Part shown: positions 1 through 9,111 of the stretch, piece after piece | How positions within the stretch are numbered: position 1 is the first letter of the stretch | Layout of the letters: every line of letters begins with the position of its first letter | DNA from: Candidatus Pseudobacter hemicellulosilyticus | GTDB lineage: Bacteria > Bacteroidota > Bacteroidia > Chitinophagales > Chitinophagaceae | NCBI GenBank assembly: GCA_029202545.1 | Contig: CP119311.1 | Span: forward strand, 1,860,001 to 1,924,000 | Reading direction: 5' to 3' | Length of the DNA: 64,000 nt | Notes under the pieces: model-generated | What the model was told of the DNA's origin: nothing | Databases searched by the model: none | Seen by the model: the letters and a program-made list of their open reading frames with translations, nothing else | Made by a program: the position numbers and the translations under genes

Positions 1-1
1 T

Positions 2-766
2 CCCATTACCCGGATCATAACCGATTTCCTGGATTTTATCCATTCCCAGGAAAAACTCAATATTGAACTTTCCAGCGAGTTCATCCTCTTTGTATCCACC
101 CTGATGCGGATCAAGGCCAAAATGCTGCTGCCGCGCAAGGAACTGGATGCCCAGGGCAATGAGATAGATCCCCGGCAGGAACTGGTGGACAAGATCCTGG
201 AATACAAACGCTACAAAGAAGCTTCAGCGCAGATGGCTGAAATGGAAGCCGTGCGGATGCTGATGGTGCGCCGTGGTAACCTGCACAAGGATATTTCCCA
301 GATCGGTGAAGTGTCTGGTGAAGGTACCGAGATCCAGACCATTACCCTTTTCAAGCTCATGAAGACCTTTGAGCGGGTGATGAAAAAACTGGAACAGCGC
401 AGCAAGAAGCCGGTACATACCGTGGTGGGTTATAACTATACCATGGAGCAAAGCCGTGAGTATATGATCAGTACGGTGAAGCGTGAAAAGCATATGGCCT
501 TCGAAAAGATCTTTGATACCTGTAACGACCGGATCCATGCCATCTTCCTGTTCCTCTCCATGCTGGAGCTGGTGCAGATGAAATACATGAGCATTATGGT
601 TGGTGAAGGCCGTAATAATTTCATTGTGGAGTTCAATGAGAACAGGGAGGAAGATCCTGAATTTGATATGTCCATGTTTGACCAGAACAACAAGGGAAAT
701 AACGACGAGGAGGATGAAGAAGACGACCGCAGGCCGCATCCGGATGAATTATTCCCGCTGAATTAA
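2..766 (+). CDS. scpA: Segregation and condensation protein A, 5'-truncated by window edge
   Basis: The frame is open from base 2 to the TAA at 764-766, so about 254 C-terminal residues are visible and the true start lies outside the window. The text before the first ATG (104) already reads like ScpA (PITRIITDFLDFI, then SSEFILFVSTLMRIKAKMLLPR), which is why I extend the gene upstream of that ATG. ScpA is the kleisin subunit that bridges the SMC dimer and binds ScpB in the bacterial condensin complex. The C-terminal end is strongly acidic (DEEDEEDDRR), a feature I see but cannot assign a function. It faces dxs tail to tail, separated by a strong terminator. Confidence 0.88.
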   Translation, partial: PITRIITDFLDFIHSQEKLNIELSSEFILFVSTLMRIKAKMLLPRKELDAQGNEIDPRQELVDKILEYKRYKEASAQMAEMEAVRMLMVRRGNLHKDISQIGEVSGEGTEIQTITLFKLMKTFERVMKKLEQRSKKPVHTVVGYNYTMEQSREYMISTVKREKHMAFEKIFDTCNDRIHAIFLFLSMLELVQMKYMSIMVGEGRNNFIVEFNENREEDPEFDMSMFDQNNKGNNDEEDEEDDRRPHPDELFPLN

Positions 767-787
767 GATCATATTGTCTTTAAATAG

Positions 788-816
788 AAAGACCGGCTGG
801 TGGCCGGTCTTTTTTT
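788..816 (+). terminator. Rho-independent terminator after scpA
   Basis: Ten-base-pair stem AAAGACCGGC / GCCGGTCTTT (788-797 and 803-812) with a TGGTG loop and a T run to 816. It lies 21 bases after the scpA stop and 35 bases before the end of the convergent dxs gene. The A-rich base of the stem means it may act in both directions. Confidence 0.85.
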
Positions 817-850
817 ATGCAGTATAGCTACTTTTTTTTGCTGTGGTGGC

Positions 851-2773
851 TTAGCCCAGTACGTTGATCTTGTCCAGCATCAGCTCCCGGGCGGCGGTGG
901 CAATACCGGCGGCATCATAGCCACATTCGCGGTGCAGTTCTTTGGGCGTGCCATGCTCTACGATCCGGTCCGGGATGCCCAGTAAACGAACATCCGCTTT
1001 GTATCCGTGCTGCGCCATGAATTCCAGTATAGCACTGCCGAACCCACCAACCACTGTGCCATCTTCCACGGTGATGACCTTGCTGAATTTGCCGAACACT
1101 TCATGCAGCAGGGCTTCATCCAGCGGTTTGGCAAAGCGCATGTCGTAATGGGCGGGGTTCAGGCCCAGGGTCTTCAGTTCGCGGATAGCGGCAGTGGCAA
1201 AATTGCCGGGATGGCCAAAGGAAAGGATTGCCAGCTCTTCGCCGTCTTTCAGTTTCCTGCCCTTGCCGATCGTGATGGCTTCAAAAGGCGTTCTCCATTC
1301 GGGCATAGTACCTTCGCCGCGTGGATAGCGGATGGAGAAAGGATATTCATTAGAAGGGAGCTGGGCGGTATACATGAGGTTCCGCAGCTCGCTTTCATTC
1401 ATGGGTGCGCTGACCACCATATTGGGGATGCAGCGGAAATAGGCAATATCATAGGCGCCATGGTGCGTGGGGCCGTCTTCGCCTACCAGTCCACCCCTGT
1501 CCAGGCAAAATACTACCGGCAGGTGCTGGATGGCCACATCATGCACTACCTGGTCGTAGGCGCGCTGCATGAAGGACGAGTAGATATTGCAGAATACGCG
1601 CATGCCCTGGGTAGCCAGGCCGGCGCTGAGGGTAACGGCATGCTGCTCGCAGATGCCTACATCGAAAGCCCGGTGCGGCATTTTCTCCATCATGAATTTG
1701 AGAGAGGAACCTGAGGGCATAGCCGGGGTGACCCCCATGATGTTATCATTCATTTCCGCCAGCTCAATCATGGTATGCCCAAATACATCCTGGTATTTGG
1801 GGGGCTGGGGAACTTCAAAACGTTTCTTGTAGATCTCGCCGGTGATCTTATCAAACAGGCCGGGTGCATGCCAGCGGGTCTGGTCCTGTTCTGCCAGCGA
1901 GTAGCCCTTTCCTTTCACTGTTACAATATGCAGCAGTTTGGGACCGGGGATATTCCGGAGATCGTGCAGGGTGTCCACCAGCTTGGTGATATTGTGCCCG
2001 TCAATTGGTCCAAAATAACGAAGCTTCAATGCTTCAAAGAGATTGCTGCTTTTGCTGATAAAGCCTTTGATGCTGTGTTCCAGCTTGCTGGCCATATCGC
2101 GGGTAAAATTCTTGCCTACGGGCAGTTTACCCAGGGCTTTCCAGATATCGTCCTTGAACTTATTGTAGGTATGGGAAGTGCTGATATCAGTGAGGTATTC
2201 TTTGAGGGCGCCTACGTTAGGGTCAATGCTCATGCAGTTATCATTCAGGATAATGAGCATATCGGCATCGGCTACCCCGGCATGGTTCATGCCTTCGAAG
2301 GCGAGGCCGGCGGTCAAAGCGCCATCTCCGATAACGGCCACGGCTTTCCGGTTCTCCCCTTTGTATTTGGCAGCCATAGCCATACCCAGCGCTGCTGAGA
2401 TAGAGGTGGACGAGTGACCTACACCGAAAGTATCGTATTCACTTTCACCGCGTTTGGGAAAACCGCTCAGTCCGCCATATTTACGGTTGCTGCTGAACTG
2501 GTCCCGGCGGCCGGTGAGGATCTTATGGCCATAAGCCTGGTGGCCTACGTCCCAGACCAGCTGGTCGTACGGTGTATTGTAAATATAATGCAGGGCCACA
2601 GATAGCTCCACCACGCCCAGGCTGGCCGCAAAATGCCCGCCATGAACGCTCACCACATCAATGATGTATTGACGCAACTCATCGCTGAGCTGGTGCAATT
2701 GTTCGCGGCTTAACTGTTTAAGGTCGGCCGGCGAATTGACCATTTGTAACAAGGGGCCCGGGGTGATTTCCAT
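851..2773 (-). CDS. dxs: 1-deoxy-D-xylulose-5-phosphate synthase
   Basis: Thiamine-diphosphate enzyme that condenses pyruvate and glyceraldehyde 3-phosphate to DXP, the first step of the MEP isoprenoid pathway. About 640 residues, normal for Dxs. Visible motifs are DVGHQAYGHKILTGR, the ThDP/Mg motif GDGALTAGLAFEGMNHAG ending in LNDN, the transketolase pyrimidine-domain region DVGICEQHAVTLSAGLA with the cofactor-activating Glu, and a C-terminal transketolase domain. The frame is open up to 2866, but I place the start at the ATG at 2773 (MEITPGPLL...NSPADLKQLS) because family members begin like this. It supplies IPP/DMAPP, relevant to the GGGP synthase and the isoprenoid-synthase-like gene elsewhere in this window. 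Confidence 0.96.
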   Translation of the reverse strand: MEITPGPLLQMVNSPADLKQLSREQLHQLSDELRQYIIDVVSVHGGHFAASLGVVELSVALHYIYNTPYDQLVWDVGHQAYGHKILTGRRDQFSSNRKYGGLSGFPKRGESEYDTFGVGHSSTSISAALGMAMAAKYKGENRKAVAVIGDGALTAGLAFEGMNHAGVADADMLIILNDNCMSIDPNVGALKEYLTDISTSHTYNKFKDDIWKALGKLPVGKNFTRDMASKLEHSIKGFISKSSNLFEALKLRYFGPIDGHNITKLVDTLHDLRNIPGPKLLHIVTVKGKGYSLAEQDQTRWHAPGLFDKITGEIYKKRFEVPQPPKYQDVFGHTMIELAEMNDNIMGVTPAMPSGSSLKFMMEKMPHRAFDVGICEQHAVTLSAGLATQGMRVFCNIYSSFMQRAYDQVVHDVAIQHLPVVFCLDRGGLVGEDGPTHHGAYDIAYFRCIPNMVVSAPMNESELRNLMYTAQLPSNEYPFSIRYPRGEGTMPEWRTPFEAITIGKGRKLKDGEELAILSFGHPGNFATAAIRELKTLGLNPAHYDMRFAKPLDEALLHEVFGKFSKVITVEDGTVVGGFGSAILEFMAQHGYKADVRLLGIPDRIVEHGTPKELHRECGYDAAGIATAARELMLDKINVLG

Positions 2774-2944
2774 GAAGACTGATTTGAAATCCAAAAATAC
2801 ACTTTTCTCGCCCGAAAGCGACCGTTCTGGCTGATTTTTAGCAGAATACCGGGTTTGGGCGACCAAAAACCATACATTAGCCTGCCGATGAGCTATTTAT
2901 TACACCACCTATCTAAAATACCACAGGCAGGCTGTCCAATTGGT

Positions 2945-2952
2945 TAGATTTG
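2945..2952 (+). promoter_or_regulatory. Putative -7 promoter element for the histidine kinase operon
   Basis: TAGATTTG is an exact match to the Bacteroidota -7 consensus TAnnTTTG, 20 bases before the ATG at 2972. No clear TTG -33 box sits at the usual spacing, so this is a moderate call. A GGAG at about 2961 could be part of a ribosome binding site. Confidence 0.4.
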
Positions 2953-2971
2953 CCAGGATTGGAGATAACTC

Positions 2972-4021
2972 ATGGCGAAAAAAATACCATATTACTGGCT
3001 TTGCCAGATCCTTGGCTGGAGTGCGTTCATCCTGGTATACACTTTCTTCTACCTTTCCCTGCGTACAAGGGAAACCCCGCACTTCTATGAAGTCCTGTTT
3101 ATTGAAGCCCTGGTAGGCTTTGCGGCTACCCATATCATGCGGATGTTCATCAAGCGCTTCCGCTTTGTGGAAAAGCCCATCAATGAGCAGGGGTTCTATA
3201 TCTTCTTCATCTCCTTTGTGTTTGCCCTGGTCTATGCAGCGATCGGCACTTCCCTCGAGCAGTTCCTGACCATTGAGGCCGACCGCCAGCGGAATATTGC
3301 CCTGATCAACAAGATCCTGCGCGCATCCATGGGCTGCTTTACGTTTGTGCTGATCTGGAACCTGATCTACTTCGCTTACCACTATGTCATCCGTACGCGC
3401 CAGGCGCAGCTGGACAGGGTCCGGCTGGAATCCCTGGTCAAGGAGCTGGAGCTGAAGACCATCAAATCGCATATCAATCCCCATTTTATTTTCAACGCCC
3501 TTAACAGCATCCGGGCGCTGATAGATGAGAACCCCAACCGCGCCCGCAACGCCATCACTGAACTGAGCAATATCCTGCGCAGCAGCATGCAGGCTGAGAA
3601 AGTGGAAACAGTACCCTTTGAAAAGGAACTGAATATTGTCAGGGATTACCTGGCCCTGGAGTATATCCGTTTTGAGGACCGCCTTAAAATTGAGTACCAG
3701 ATAGACGAGGATACCCTGGACCAGCCTGTGCCTCCCATGATGCTGCAGACCCTGGTGGAAAATGCCATTAAACATGGTATTGGTAAGCAGATAGCCGGCG
3801 GTGTGGTGAAGGTGATCTCCGACTTCCGGAACAATTACCATGAACTGATTGTTCAGAATACCGGCTACCTCAACGGCCATGGCAATAGCGATGGTTTTGG
3901 CCTGTCCAGCACCAAAAACAGGCTGCAGTTATTGTTTGGCGAAAAAGCTAACTTTACCATCAGGCAGGTGGACCCGCAATTAGTGGAGGCGCGCATCCTG
4001 ATTCCCATAGAATTCATTTAA
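2972..4021 (+). CDS. Membrane sensor histidine kinase, LytS/YehU (His_kinase) family
   Basis: 349 residues. Four hydrophobic segments occupy about residues 9-30, 40-60, 74-96 and 118-140, followed by a short coiled linker and the family's phosphoacceptor box SHINPHFIFNALNSIRALI (INPHF at about 168-172). A HATPase_c domain follows, with an N-box (LVENAIKHGI) and a glycine-rich GFGLSSTKNRL lid. No periplasmic sensor domain of any size is present, so the signal is probably sensed by the membrane part. The response regulator starts 12 bases downstream, so the two form an operon and a cognate pair. The ligand and target genes cannot be told from sequence. Confidence 0.9.
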   Translation: MAKKIPYYWLCQILGWSAFILVYTFFYLSLRTRETPHFYEVLFIEALVGFAATHIMRMFIKRFRFVEKPINEQGFYIFFISFVFALVYAAIGTSLEQFLTIEADRQRNIALINKILRASMGCFTFVLIWNLIYFAYHYVIRTRQAQLDRVRLESLVKELELKTIKSHINPHFIFNALNSIRALIDENPNRARNAITELSNILRSSMQAEKVETVPFEKELNIVRDYLALEYIRFEDRLKIEYQIDEDTLDQPVPPMMLQTLVENAIKHGIGKQIAGGVVKVISDFRNNYHELIVQNTGYLNGHGNSDGFGLSSTKNRLQLLFGEKANFTIRQVDPQLVEARILIPIEFI

Positions 4022-4033
4022 ACATACCAAGCT

Positions 4034-4768
4034 ATGATCAGAGCCATTATCATCGATGATGAACGACTGGCCCGGAATGAACTGAAGAAACTGCTGATGG
4101 AGTTCCCCGAAATTGAAGTGGTGGCTGAAGCAGCCAATTCCAGCGAAGGCGTTGAGAAAATTGAGAACATTAACCCCGACCTGGTCTTCCTGGATATCCA
4201 GATGCCGGGAAAAACAGGGTTTGATATGCTGTCTGAACTGGATCGTATCCCCAACGTGATCTTCACCACTGCGTATGATGAATATGCCCTGCGGGCCTTT
4301 GAAGTGAATGCACTGGATTACCTGCTGAAACCAGTAGAACCCAAGCGGCTGGCCGATGCCATCCAGAAACTGCAGCTCCATGAGGATCGTGATATTAATC
4401 CTGTCAGTCCTGCTGCTGTGAATAACTCAGTGCTGAGTGAGAACGACCAGGTATTTGTCAAAGATGGCGAGCGCTGCTGGTTTGTGAAGCTTTCTGATAT
4501 CCGTCTTTTTGAAAGTGTTGGCAATTACGCCAAAGTATATTTCGGCCCTAATAAGCCGCTGATCCTGAAATCGCTCAATGCGCTGGAGGAAAGGCTGGAT
4601 GAGAAGATCTTTTTCCGCGCCAACCGCAAGCATATTGTGAATCTACGGCTGATTGACAAAATTGAACCTTATTTCAATGGTGGCCTGCTGCTGGAACTGA
4701 AGGGAGGTGAGAAGATAGAAGTGAGCAGGAGGCAGACTGTGAAATTCAAGGAAATGATGAGCTTGTAA
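4034..4768 (+). CDS. LytTR-family response regulator
   Basis: 244 residues. The N-terminal receiver domain has the acidic pair DD at 8-9, phosphoacceptor Asp54 (LVFLDIQMPG), Thr78/79 and Lys99 (DYLLKPVEP), all the residues needed for phosphotransfer. After a linker (about 120-140) comes a LytTR DNA-binding domain (residues about 145-244: VFVKDGERCWFVKLSDIRLFESVGNYAKVYF ... FFRANRKHIVNLRLIDKIEPYFNGG). It is the partner of the kinase just upstream. LytTR regulators usually bind paired direct repeats; I did not find a convincing pair beside its own promoter. The M28 peptidase gene is next on the same strand but is separated by a hairpin. Confidence 0.93.
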   Translation: MIRAIIIDDERLARNELKKLLMEFPEIEVVAEAANSSEGVEKIENINPDLVFLDIQMPGKTGFDMLSELDRIPNVIFTTAYDEYALRAFEVNALDYLLKPVEPKRLADAIQKLQLHEDRDINPVSPAAVNNSVLSENDQVFVKDGERCWFVKLSDIRLFESVGNYAKVYFGPNKPLILKSLNALEERLDEKIFFRANRKHIVNLRLIDKIEPYFNGGLLLELKGGEKIEVSRRQTVKFKEMMSL

Positions 4769-4782
4769 GCCGTCGTCTGTGT

Positions 4783-4804
4783 TGGCGGGCTGGCATGCCC
4801 GCCA
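4783..4804 (+). terminator. Hairpin between response regulator and M28 peptidase genes
   Basis: Perfect 8-bp inverted repeat TGGCGGGC / GCCCGCCA around a TGGCAT loop, 15 bases after the response regulator stop, followed by TTGGTTATTTT. The T run is interrupted, so termination may be partial. Confidence 0.45.
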
Positions 4805-4844
4805 TTGGTTATTTTCATCATTGAACCCCAAACAACATCATTCC

Positions 4845-6134
4845 ATGTTTAAAAAGTACATTTCCATTTTTACGCTGGCCTTCCTGGCCCAGGCTTGCTT
4901 TGCCCAGAATATCGACAAACTGATCAACCAGGGTGAAGTGGAAAGGATTGAGCGGACCCTGTCGGCCGATGATATGCAGGGGCGCAAGACCTTTACTCCT
5001 GGTATTGACAAGGCTGCTGAATTCATTGCCGCCGAATTTAAAAAGGCCGGTATCCAACCACTGAAAGATAATTCCTGGTTCCAGGAATTCTTTATGCTGA
5101 AGACAAAATTTGAATCCGCCAAAGGTGAACTGAATGGCCAGTCGCTCAATGAACGGGATATTGTAGGCCTTACTTCCAAAGAGGAGCTGAGCGTTACGCA
5201 ATCCTCCGGTTACGAGTATGTAAAGATCGGCAAAGGTGAAAACCTGTACGAGAAAGTGATGGCTATGGTGGAGACCAGCAAGAACTATTTCGTTACTGTG
5301 GATACCAGCTTTGGCAGGATGTTCAATAGCCTGAAAAGATTCCGGCAGAACGCTTTTCCTTCAGACGCCAATATCCTCCTGGTATTGTCCAATGAAACGG
5401 CCGCTACTACCTACAACATCAGCTTTAAACAGACCGTTACCAAAGATCCGCTGAAGAATGTAGTAGGCGTGCTGCCCGGCAAAAAGAAAAAGGATGAATA
5501 TGTGATCTTCTCTGGTCACTATGATCACCTGGGTATTGGCAAGCCCAATGCAGAAGGCGATTCCATCTACAACGGCGCCAATGATGATGCTGCGGGTATC
5601 ACTGCCGTGATCATGCTGGCGAAATATTTTGCAGAGAAAAAAGACAATGCCCGCACCCTGGTCTTTGCAGCTTTCACGGCAGAGGAGATCGGCGGCTTTG
5701 GCTCCCAGTATTTCTCCAAACAGTTTGATCCCGCCAAAGTGATGGCCATGTTCAATATTGAGATGATCGGGACTGACAGCAAATGGGGTACTAATTCGGC
5801 CTATATCACCGGGTACGAGAAAACAGATATGGGGAAGATCCTGGAGAAGAACCTGGAAGGCAGCGCTTTCAAATTCTATCCTGATCCCTATCCGGATCAG
5901 CAGTTGTTCTACCGTTCAGACAATGCTACCCTGGCGCGCCTGGGCGTTCCTGCCCATACTATCTCTACTTCCAAAATGGACAGTGAAAAACACTACCATA
6001 CCTTGGGTGATGAGATTGAAACGCTGGACCTGAAGAATATGACGGAGATCATTAAAGCTATTGCTATCAGCTCAGCGTCTATTGTAGCTGGAAAAGATAC
6101 GCCGGCAAGAGTGGATGCGAAGCAGCTTCGTTAA
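4845..6134 (+). CDS. Secreted M28-family metallopeptidase
   Basis: 429 residues from the ATG at 4845, which gives a clean signal peptide (MFKKYISIFTLAFLAQACFAQ); the frame is open to 4779 but the extra residues do not look coding. M28 aminopeptidase-type di-zinc site: SGHYDHLGIG, YNGANDDAAG (bridging Asp), TAEEIGGFGS (catalytic and ligand Glu), EMIGTDSKWG and a late His (EKHYHTLGDE). Likely a periplasmic or outer-membrane aminopeptidase feeding on peptides. The substrate is not predictable. It sits downstream of the LytS/LytTR pair and is closed by a strong terminator. Confidence 0.88.
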   Translation: MFKKYISIFTLAFLAQACFAQNIDKLINQGEVERIERTLSADDMQGRKTFTPGIDKAAEFIAAEFKKAGIQPLKDNSWFQEFFMLKTKFESAKGELNGQSLNERDIVGLTSKEELSVTQSSGYEYVKIGKGENLYEKVMAMVETSKNYFVTVDTSFGRMFNSLKRFRQNAFPSDANILLVLSNETAATTYNISFKQTVTKDPLKNVVGVLPGKKKKDEYVIFSGHYDHLGIGKPNAEGDSIYNGANDDAAGITAVIMLAKYFAEKKDNARTLVFAAFTAEEIGGFGSQYFSKQFDPAKVMAMFNIEMIGTDSKWGTNSAYITGYEKTDMGKILEKNLEGSAFKFYPDPYPDQQLFYRSDNATLARLGVPAHTISTSKMDSEKHYHTLGDEIETLDLKNMTEIIKAIAISSASIVAGKDTPARVDAKQLR

Positions 6135-6158
6135 TAAGGACTGCAAATGATATTGTGA

Positions 6159-6187
6159 AAAGCCCCGGTTTTGCCGGGGCTTTTTTA
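6159..6187 (+). terminator. Rho-independent terminator after M28 peptidase
   Basis: AGCCCCGG / CCGGGGCT stem with a short TTTTG loop and TTTTTTATT tail, 26 bases past the stop codon. Confidence 0.88.
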
Positions 6188-6378
6188 TTGGGAAAATAAT
6201 GGGAGAAACCGCAGGAAATATTGGTGCTTCCCGCAGGTTGTACAAACGCTTTTGTATAGACGAATGTTGGCGTGGTTATTGAGATGATTGAGGTCAATAA
6301 ATAGGAGGTTGCTTGGGATGGTGATGGGAAATGTTTGTAATTTCGTTTAACCATATTGTTTAATTAAAAATTACAGCC

Positions 6379-6561
6379 ATGCATGATTATCAAATAGAAT
6401 ATCTGTTGGCTTCAATGGAAAGAAGACTTGCAGAAGGTGTTTGCCGGGAATATGTGCTGGAAGGGTTGCAGGCAATTGGCGTGCTGGATGAATATGGAGA
6501 GTTTAACGAAGGGTATAAAGGCCTGGCAACTGTATTTAAACGCAAAAATCAAAATGATTAA
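6379..6561 (+). CDS. Small conserved hypothetical protein (60 aa), first gene of a two-gene locus
   Basis: 60 residues, soluble, predicted helical, beginning MHDYQIEYLLASMERRLAEG and ending in a basic tail. No catalytic motif seen. The ATG at 6379 is preceded by an AT-rich stretch. From memory, Bacteroidota genomes carry pairs made of a protein like this followed by a roughly 200-residue protein that begins with a GFHGC motif; the next frame here (6567) begins exactly that way but stops after 48 codons. The pairing suggests a toxin-antitoxin-like or regulator-effector unit, but that is inference. Confidence 0.6.
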   Translation: MHDYQIEYLLASMERRLAEGVCREYVLEGLQAIGVLDEYGEFNEGYKGLATVFKRKNQND

Positions 6562-6566
6562 GTGCT

Positions 6567-6713
6567 ATGTATAATGAAAGACATGGGCTGGTAGTAGGAT
6601 TTCACGGTTGTATCAAGGGTTTCTTTCTTCCAAGGGAAGAAGTGAACTATGATGCATTGTTGGACAAGTACTATAAGAAGGGGCCGAAGAGGCAGATCGG
6701 CTTTGTACTTTGA
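6567..6713 (+). pseudogene. Truncated remnant of a GFHGC-motif protein
   Basis: 48 codons from ATG 6567 to TGA 6711-6713, five bases after the stop of the 60-aa gene. The N-terminus MYNERHGLVVGFHGC matches what I remember as the start of a longer (about 200 aa) Bacteroidota protein family; after GFHGC the text (IKGFFLPREEVNYDALLDKYYKKGPKRQ...) looks joined from another part of the gene and then ends. I read it as an internal-deletion remnant, but a genuine short protein cannot be excluded. Its stop lies 5 bases from the 3' end of argH, so the deletion may have reached to the argH terminator region. Confidence 0.4.
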
Positions 6714-6718
6714 TTTTT

Positions 6719-8041
6719 CTAAAACTTCGCCAGGGCCTTTGCCATCTCATACACAATCTCGTCATTGCACAGGTTCCCGATACTTCCCTCATGCGTATGC
6801 TGTAACTGCTGTTTATAATCAAACGCAAAAGCATTTTCCTCTATCAGGTTACCCACCTGCTTGTAAGCCTCCCGGAAAGGGATCCCTTTATTCACCAGCT
6901 CGTTGACCGCTTCCACACTGAACAGGTAACGGTATTTTTCATCATCCAGGATATTATCCTTCACCGTCATATTGGACAGCATCAGCTGCATCATTTGCAG
7001 ACAGGCTTTCAATTCCTGTATGGCGGGGAACAGGATCTCTTTGGTCAGTTGCAGATCCCGGTGGTAACCGGAGGGTAGGTTATTGATCAGCAGGGTCAGC
7101 TCATTGGGCACGGCCTGGATGCGGTTTGATTTGGCACGGATCAGCTCAAATACATCAGGATTCTTTTTATGCGGCATAATACTGCTGCCGGTGGTCAGCT
7201 CGGAAGGGAAGGAAATGAACCCGAAGTTCTGGTTTATATAAAGGCAGCAATCCATGGCCAGCCGGCTCAGGGAGGCGGCAATACTGCCCATGGCGGAGCC
7301 CACTACCCTTTCCGTTTTACCCCGGCTCATCTGAGCATATACGGCATTCCAGTTAAGTGTGCCGAATTGCAGCAGTTCCGTAGTGCGCCGGCGGTTCAGC
7401 GGGAAGGAAGAGCCATACCCGGCCCCACTGCCCAGCGGGTTCTTATTGGCCACTTTGTAGGCGGCAGCCAGCAATTCCATATCATCTACCAGGCTTTCGG
7501 CATAGGCGCCGAGCCAGAGGCCAAATGAGGAAGGCATGGCGATCTGCAGGTGCGTATAGCCTGGCAGCAGCTTGTCTTTGAACTGGTTGCTGAGTTTGAT
7601 CAGCAGGTTAAACAGGTTGCGCGTTTCATCCCGCAGTGCCAGTACTTCGGCACGGAGGTATAATTTGATATCCACCGCCACCTGGTCGTTCCGGCTGCGG
7701 CCGCTATGTATTTTTTTACCGGCATCGCCGATACGCTGGGTCAGCATCATCTCCACCTGGGAATGGATGTCTTCCACGCCTTCGTCAAGGGCAAAGGGTT
7801 TAGCCGGATCGTTGATCTCCTGCAGGATCTCCTGCAGGCCTTTAATGGCCAGGGCGGCTTCTTCTTTGGTCATCAGCCCCACTTCCGACAGCATCTGCAC
7901 ATGGGCTATAGAGCCCTGCACGTCATACTGCGCCAGCAGCAGGTCAAATTCTTTATCGCGACCAACCGTGAATTGCTCTATCTGCGCGGATACGGCGGTA
8001 TTGTCTTTCTGCCACAGTTTGGTGGGTGCTGCCTTGCTCAT
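6719..8041 (-). CDS. argH: Argininosuccinate lyase
   Basis: 440 residues. Splits argininosuccinate into arginine and fumarate, the last step of arginine synthesis. The fumarase/aspartase-superfamily signature is present as TTGSSIMPHKKNPDVFELIRAK, with the catalytic Ser in the SS pair, plus the N-terminal KLWQK start, the SGRSRNDQVAVDIKLYLR substrate loop and GYTHLQIAMPSSFGLWLGAY. Last gene of the arginine operon; its ATG overlaps the stop of the argE-like gene by four bases (ATGA), indicating translational coupling. Confidence 0.96.
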   Translation of the reverse strand: MSKAAPTKLWQKDNTAVSAQIEQFTVGRDKEFDLLLAQYDVQGSIAHVQMLSEVGLMTKEEAALAIKGLQEILQEINDPAKPFALDEGVEDIHSQVEMMLTQRIGDAGKKIHSGRSRNDQVAVDIKLYLRAEVLALRDETRNLFNLLIKLSNQFKDKLLPGYTHLQIAMPSSFGLWLGAYAESLVDDMELLAAAYKVANKNPLGSGAGYGSSFPLNRRRTTELLQFGTLNWNAVYAQMSRGKTERVVGSAMGSIAASLSRLAMDCCLYINQNFGFISFPSELTTGSSIMPHKKNPDVFELIRAKSNRIQAVPNELTLLINNLPSGYHRDLQLTKEILFPAIQELKACLQMMQLMLSNMTVKDNILDDEKYRYLFSVEAVNELVNKGIPFREAYKQVGNLIEENAFAFDYKQQLQHTHEGSIGNLCNDEIVYEMAKALAKF

Positions 8042-9111
8042 AAAACCTGGTTTAAAAGTTGGATATACAGGTCGATCCCCTGTTTGATCTCGTCGATAAA
8101 AATATATTCGTCGGCGGTATGGCTGCGGGCTGAATCGCCGGGACCCATTTTCAGGGTAGGGAAGGCCATCAGCGCCTTATCAGAAGTAGTGGGCGATCCG
8201 TAATAGGTCCTGTTGAGCTGAATACCTGCCTGTACCAGCGGGTGGTCCAGCGCGATGGAAGTGCTGCGCAGCCGGGTGCTGCGGGGCTGCACTTCGCAGG
8301 ATACATGCTGACGGATGCAGTCCAGTACTTCTTCAAAAGAATACAGTTCATTCACGCGGACGTCCACCACAAATTTGCATTGGGCAGGGACCACGTTATG
8401 GGCTTTGTTCTCTGTCTCTATCACGGTGACCGTCATTTTCACTGGCCCCAGCAGGTCGGATACTTTGGGGAAGGCGTAGTTACGGAACCAGTCGATATCA
8501 ACCATTGCTTTGTACAAGGCGTTCTCACCTTCATTGCGGGCCGCATGGCCGGCACGGCCGTGAGCAATGCAGTCCAGCACCATGAGGCCGCGTTCTGCTA
8601 CCGCCATCTGCATCTGGGTTGGTTCGCCCACAATACCAAATGCCAACGGAGGGAGTGTGGGTATCAGCAGCTCCACGCCATCGCGGCCGCTGATCTCTTC
8701 CTCAGCGGAAGCCACGAAGAGAAAATTGTAAGGCAGGCCCTGCTGTTCGTTATAATACAGGAAAGTGGCCAGCAGGGCTACCAGCGGGCCGCCGGCATCA
8801 TTGCTGCCGAGGCCAAAGAGTTTGCCTTCCTTTTCAATGGGATCAAAAGGGTCCAGCGTATACCCTTTGTTTGGCTTTACTGTATCATGGTGCGAATTGA
8901 GCAGGATGGTGGGTTTTGCAGCATCAAAATATTTGTTGCGCACCCAGACATTGTTCTTCAGCCTTTCTACATGGGGTGTTCTCCCAGTAAGAAAACTGAC
9001 CAGGAGATCAGCGGTAAGGTGCTCCTCTTTACTGAATGAAGGAATGGTGATCAGCTGTTTCAGCAGATCAAGCGCTTCCTGTTGCAGGGTATGTAGGATA
9101 TTGTCAGGCAT
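8038..9111 (-). CDS. argE: M20-family N-acyl-ornithine/N-acyl-citrulline deacylase (ArgE-like)
   Basis: 357 residues. M20 metallopeptidase with the di-zinc motifs LLNSHHDTVKPN (His ligand and Asp), GSNDAGGPLVALLA (bridging Asp) and SAEEEISGRDG (catalytic Glu pair), and a central dimerisation (lid) domain. Between argB and argH in a complete arginine operon, it must remove the acyl group. Because this operon uses an acyl-ornithine carbamoyltransferase, the substrate is probably N-acyl-L-citrulline rather than N-acetylornithine; whether the acyl is acetyl or succinyl depends on the carbamoyltransferase. Overlaps argB by 8 bases and argH by 4. Confidence 0.88.
   Translation of the reverse strand: MPDNILHTLQQEALDLLKQLITIPSFSKEEHLTADLLVSFLTGRTPHVERLKNNVWVRNKYFDAAKPTILLNSHHDTVKPNKGYTLDPFDPIEKEGKLFGLGSNDAGGPLVALLATFLYYNEQQGLPYNFLFVASAEEEISGRDGVELLIPTLPPLAFGIVGEPTQMQMAVAERGLMVLDCIAHGRAGHAARNEGENALYKAMVDIDWFRNYAFPKVSDLLGPVKMTVTVIETENKAHNVVPAQCKFVVDVRVNELYSFEEVLDCIRQHVSCEVQPRSTRLRSTSIALDHPLVQAGIQLNRTYYGSPTTSDKALMAFPTLKMGPGDSARSHTADEYIFIDEIKQGIDLYIQLLNQVL

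Noticed and set aside
4779..4844. Upstream start for the M28 peptidase
   Set aside because: Would prefix the signal peptide with 22 residues that span the intergenic hairpin.
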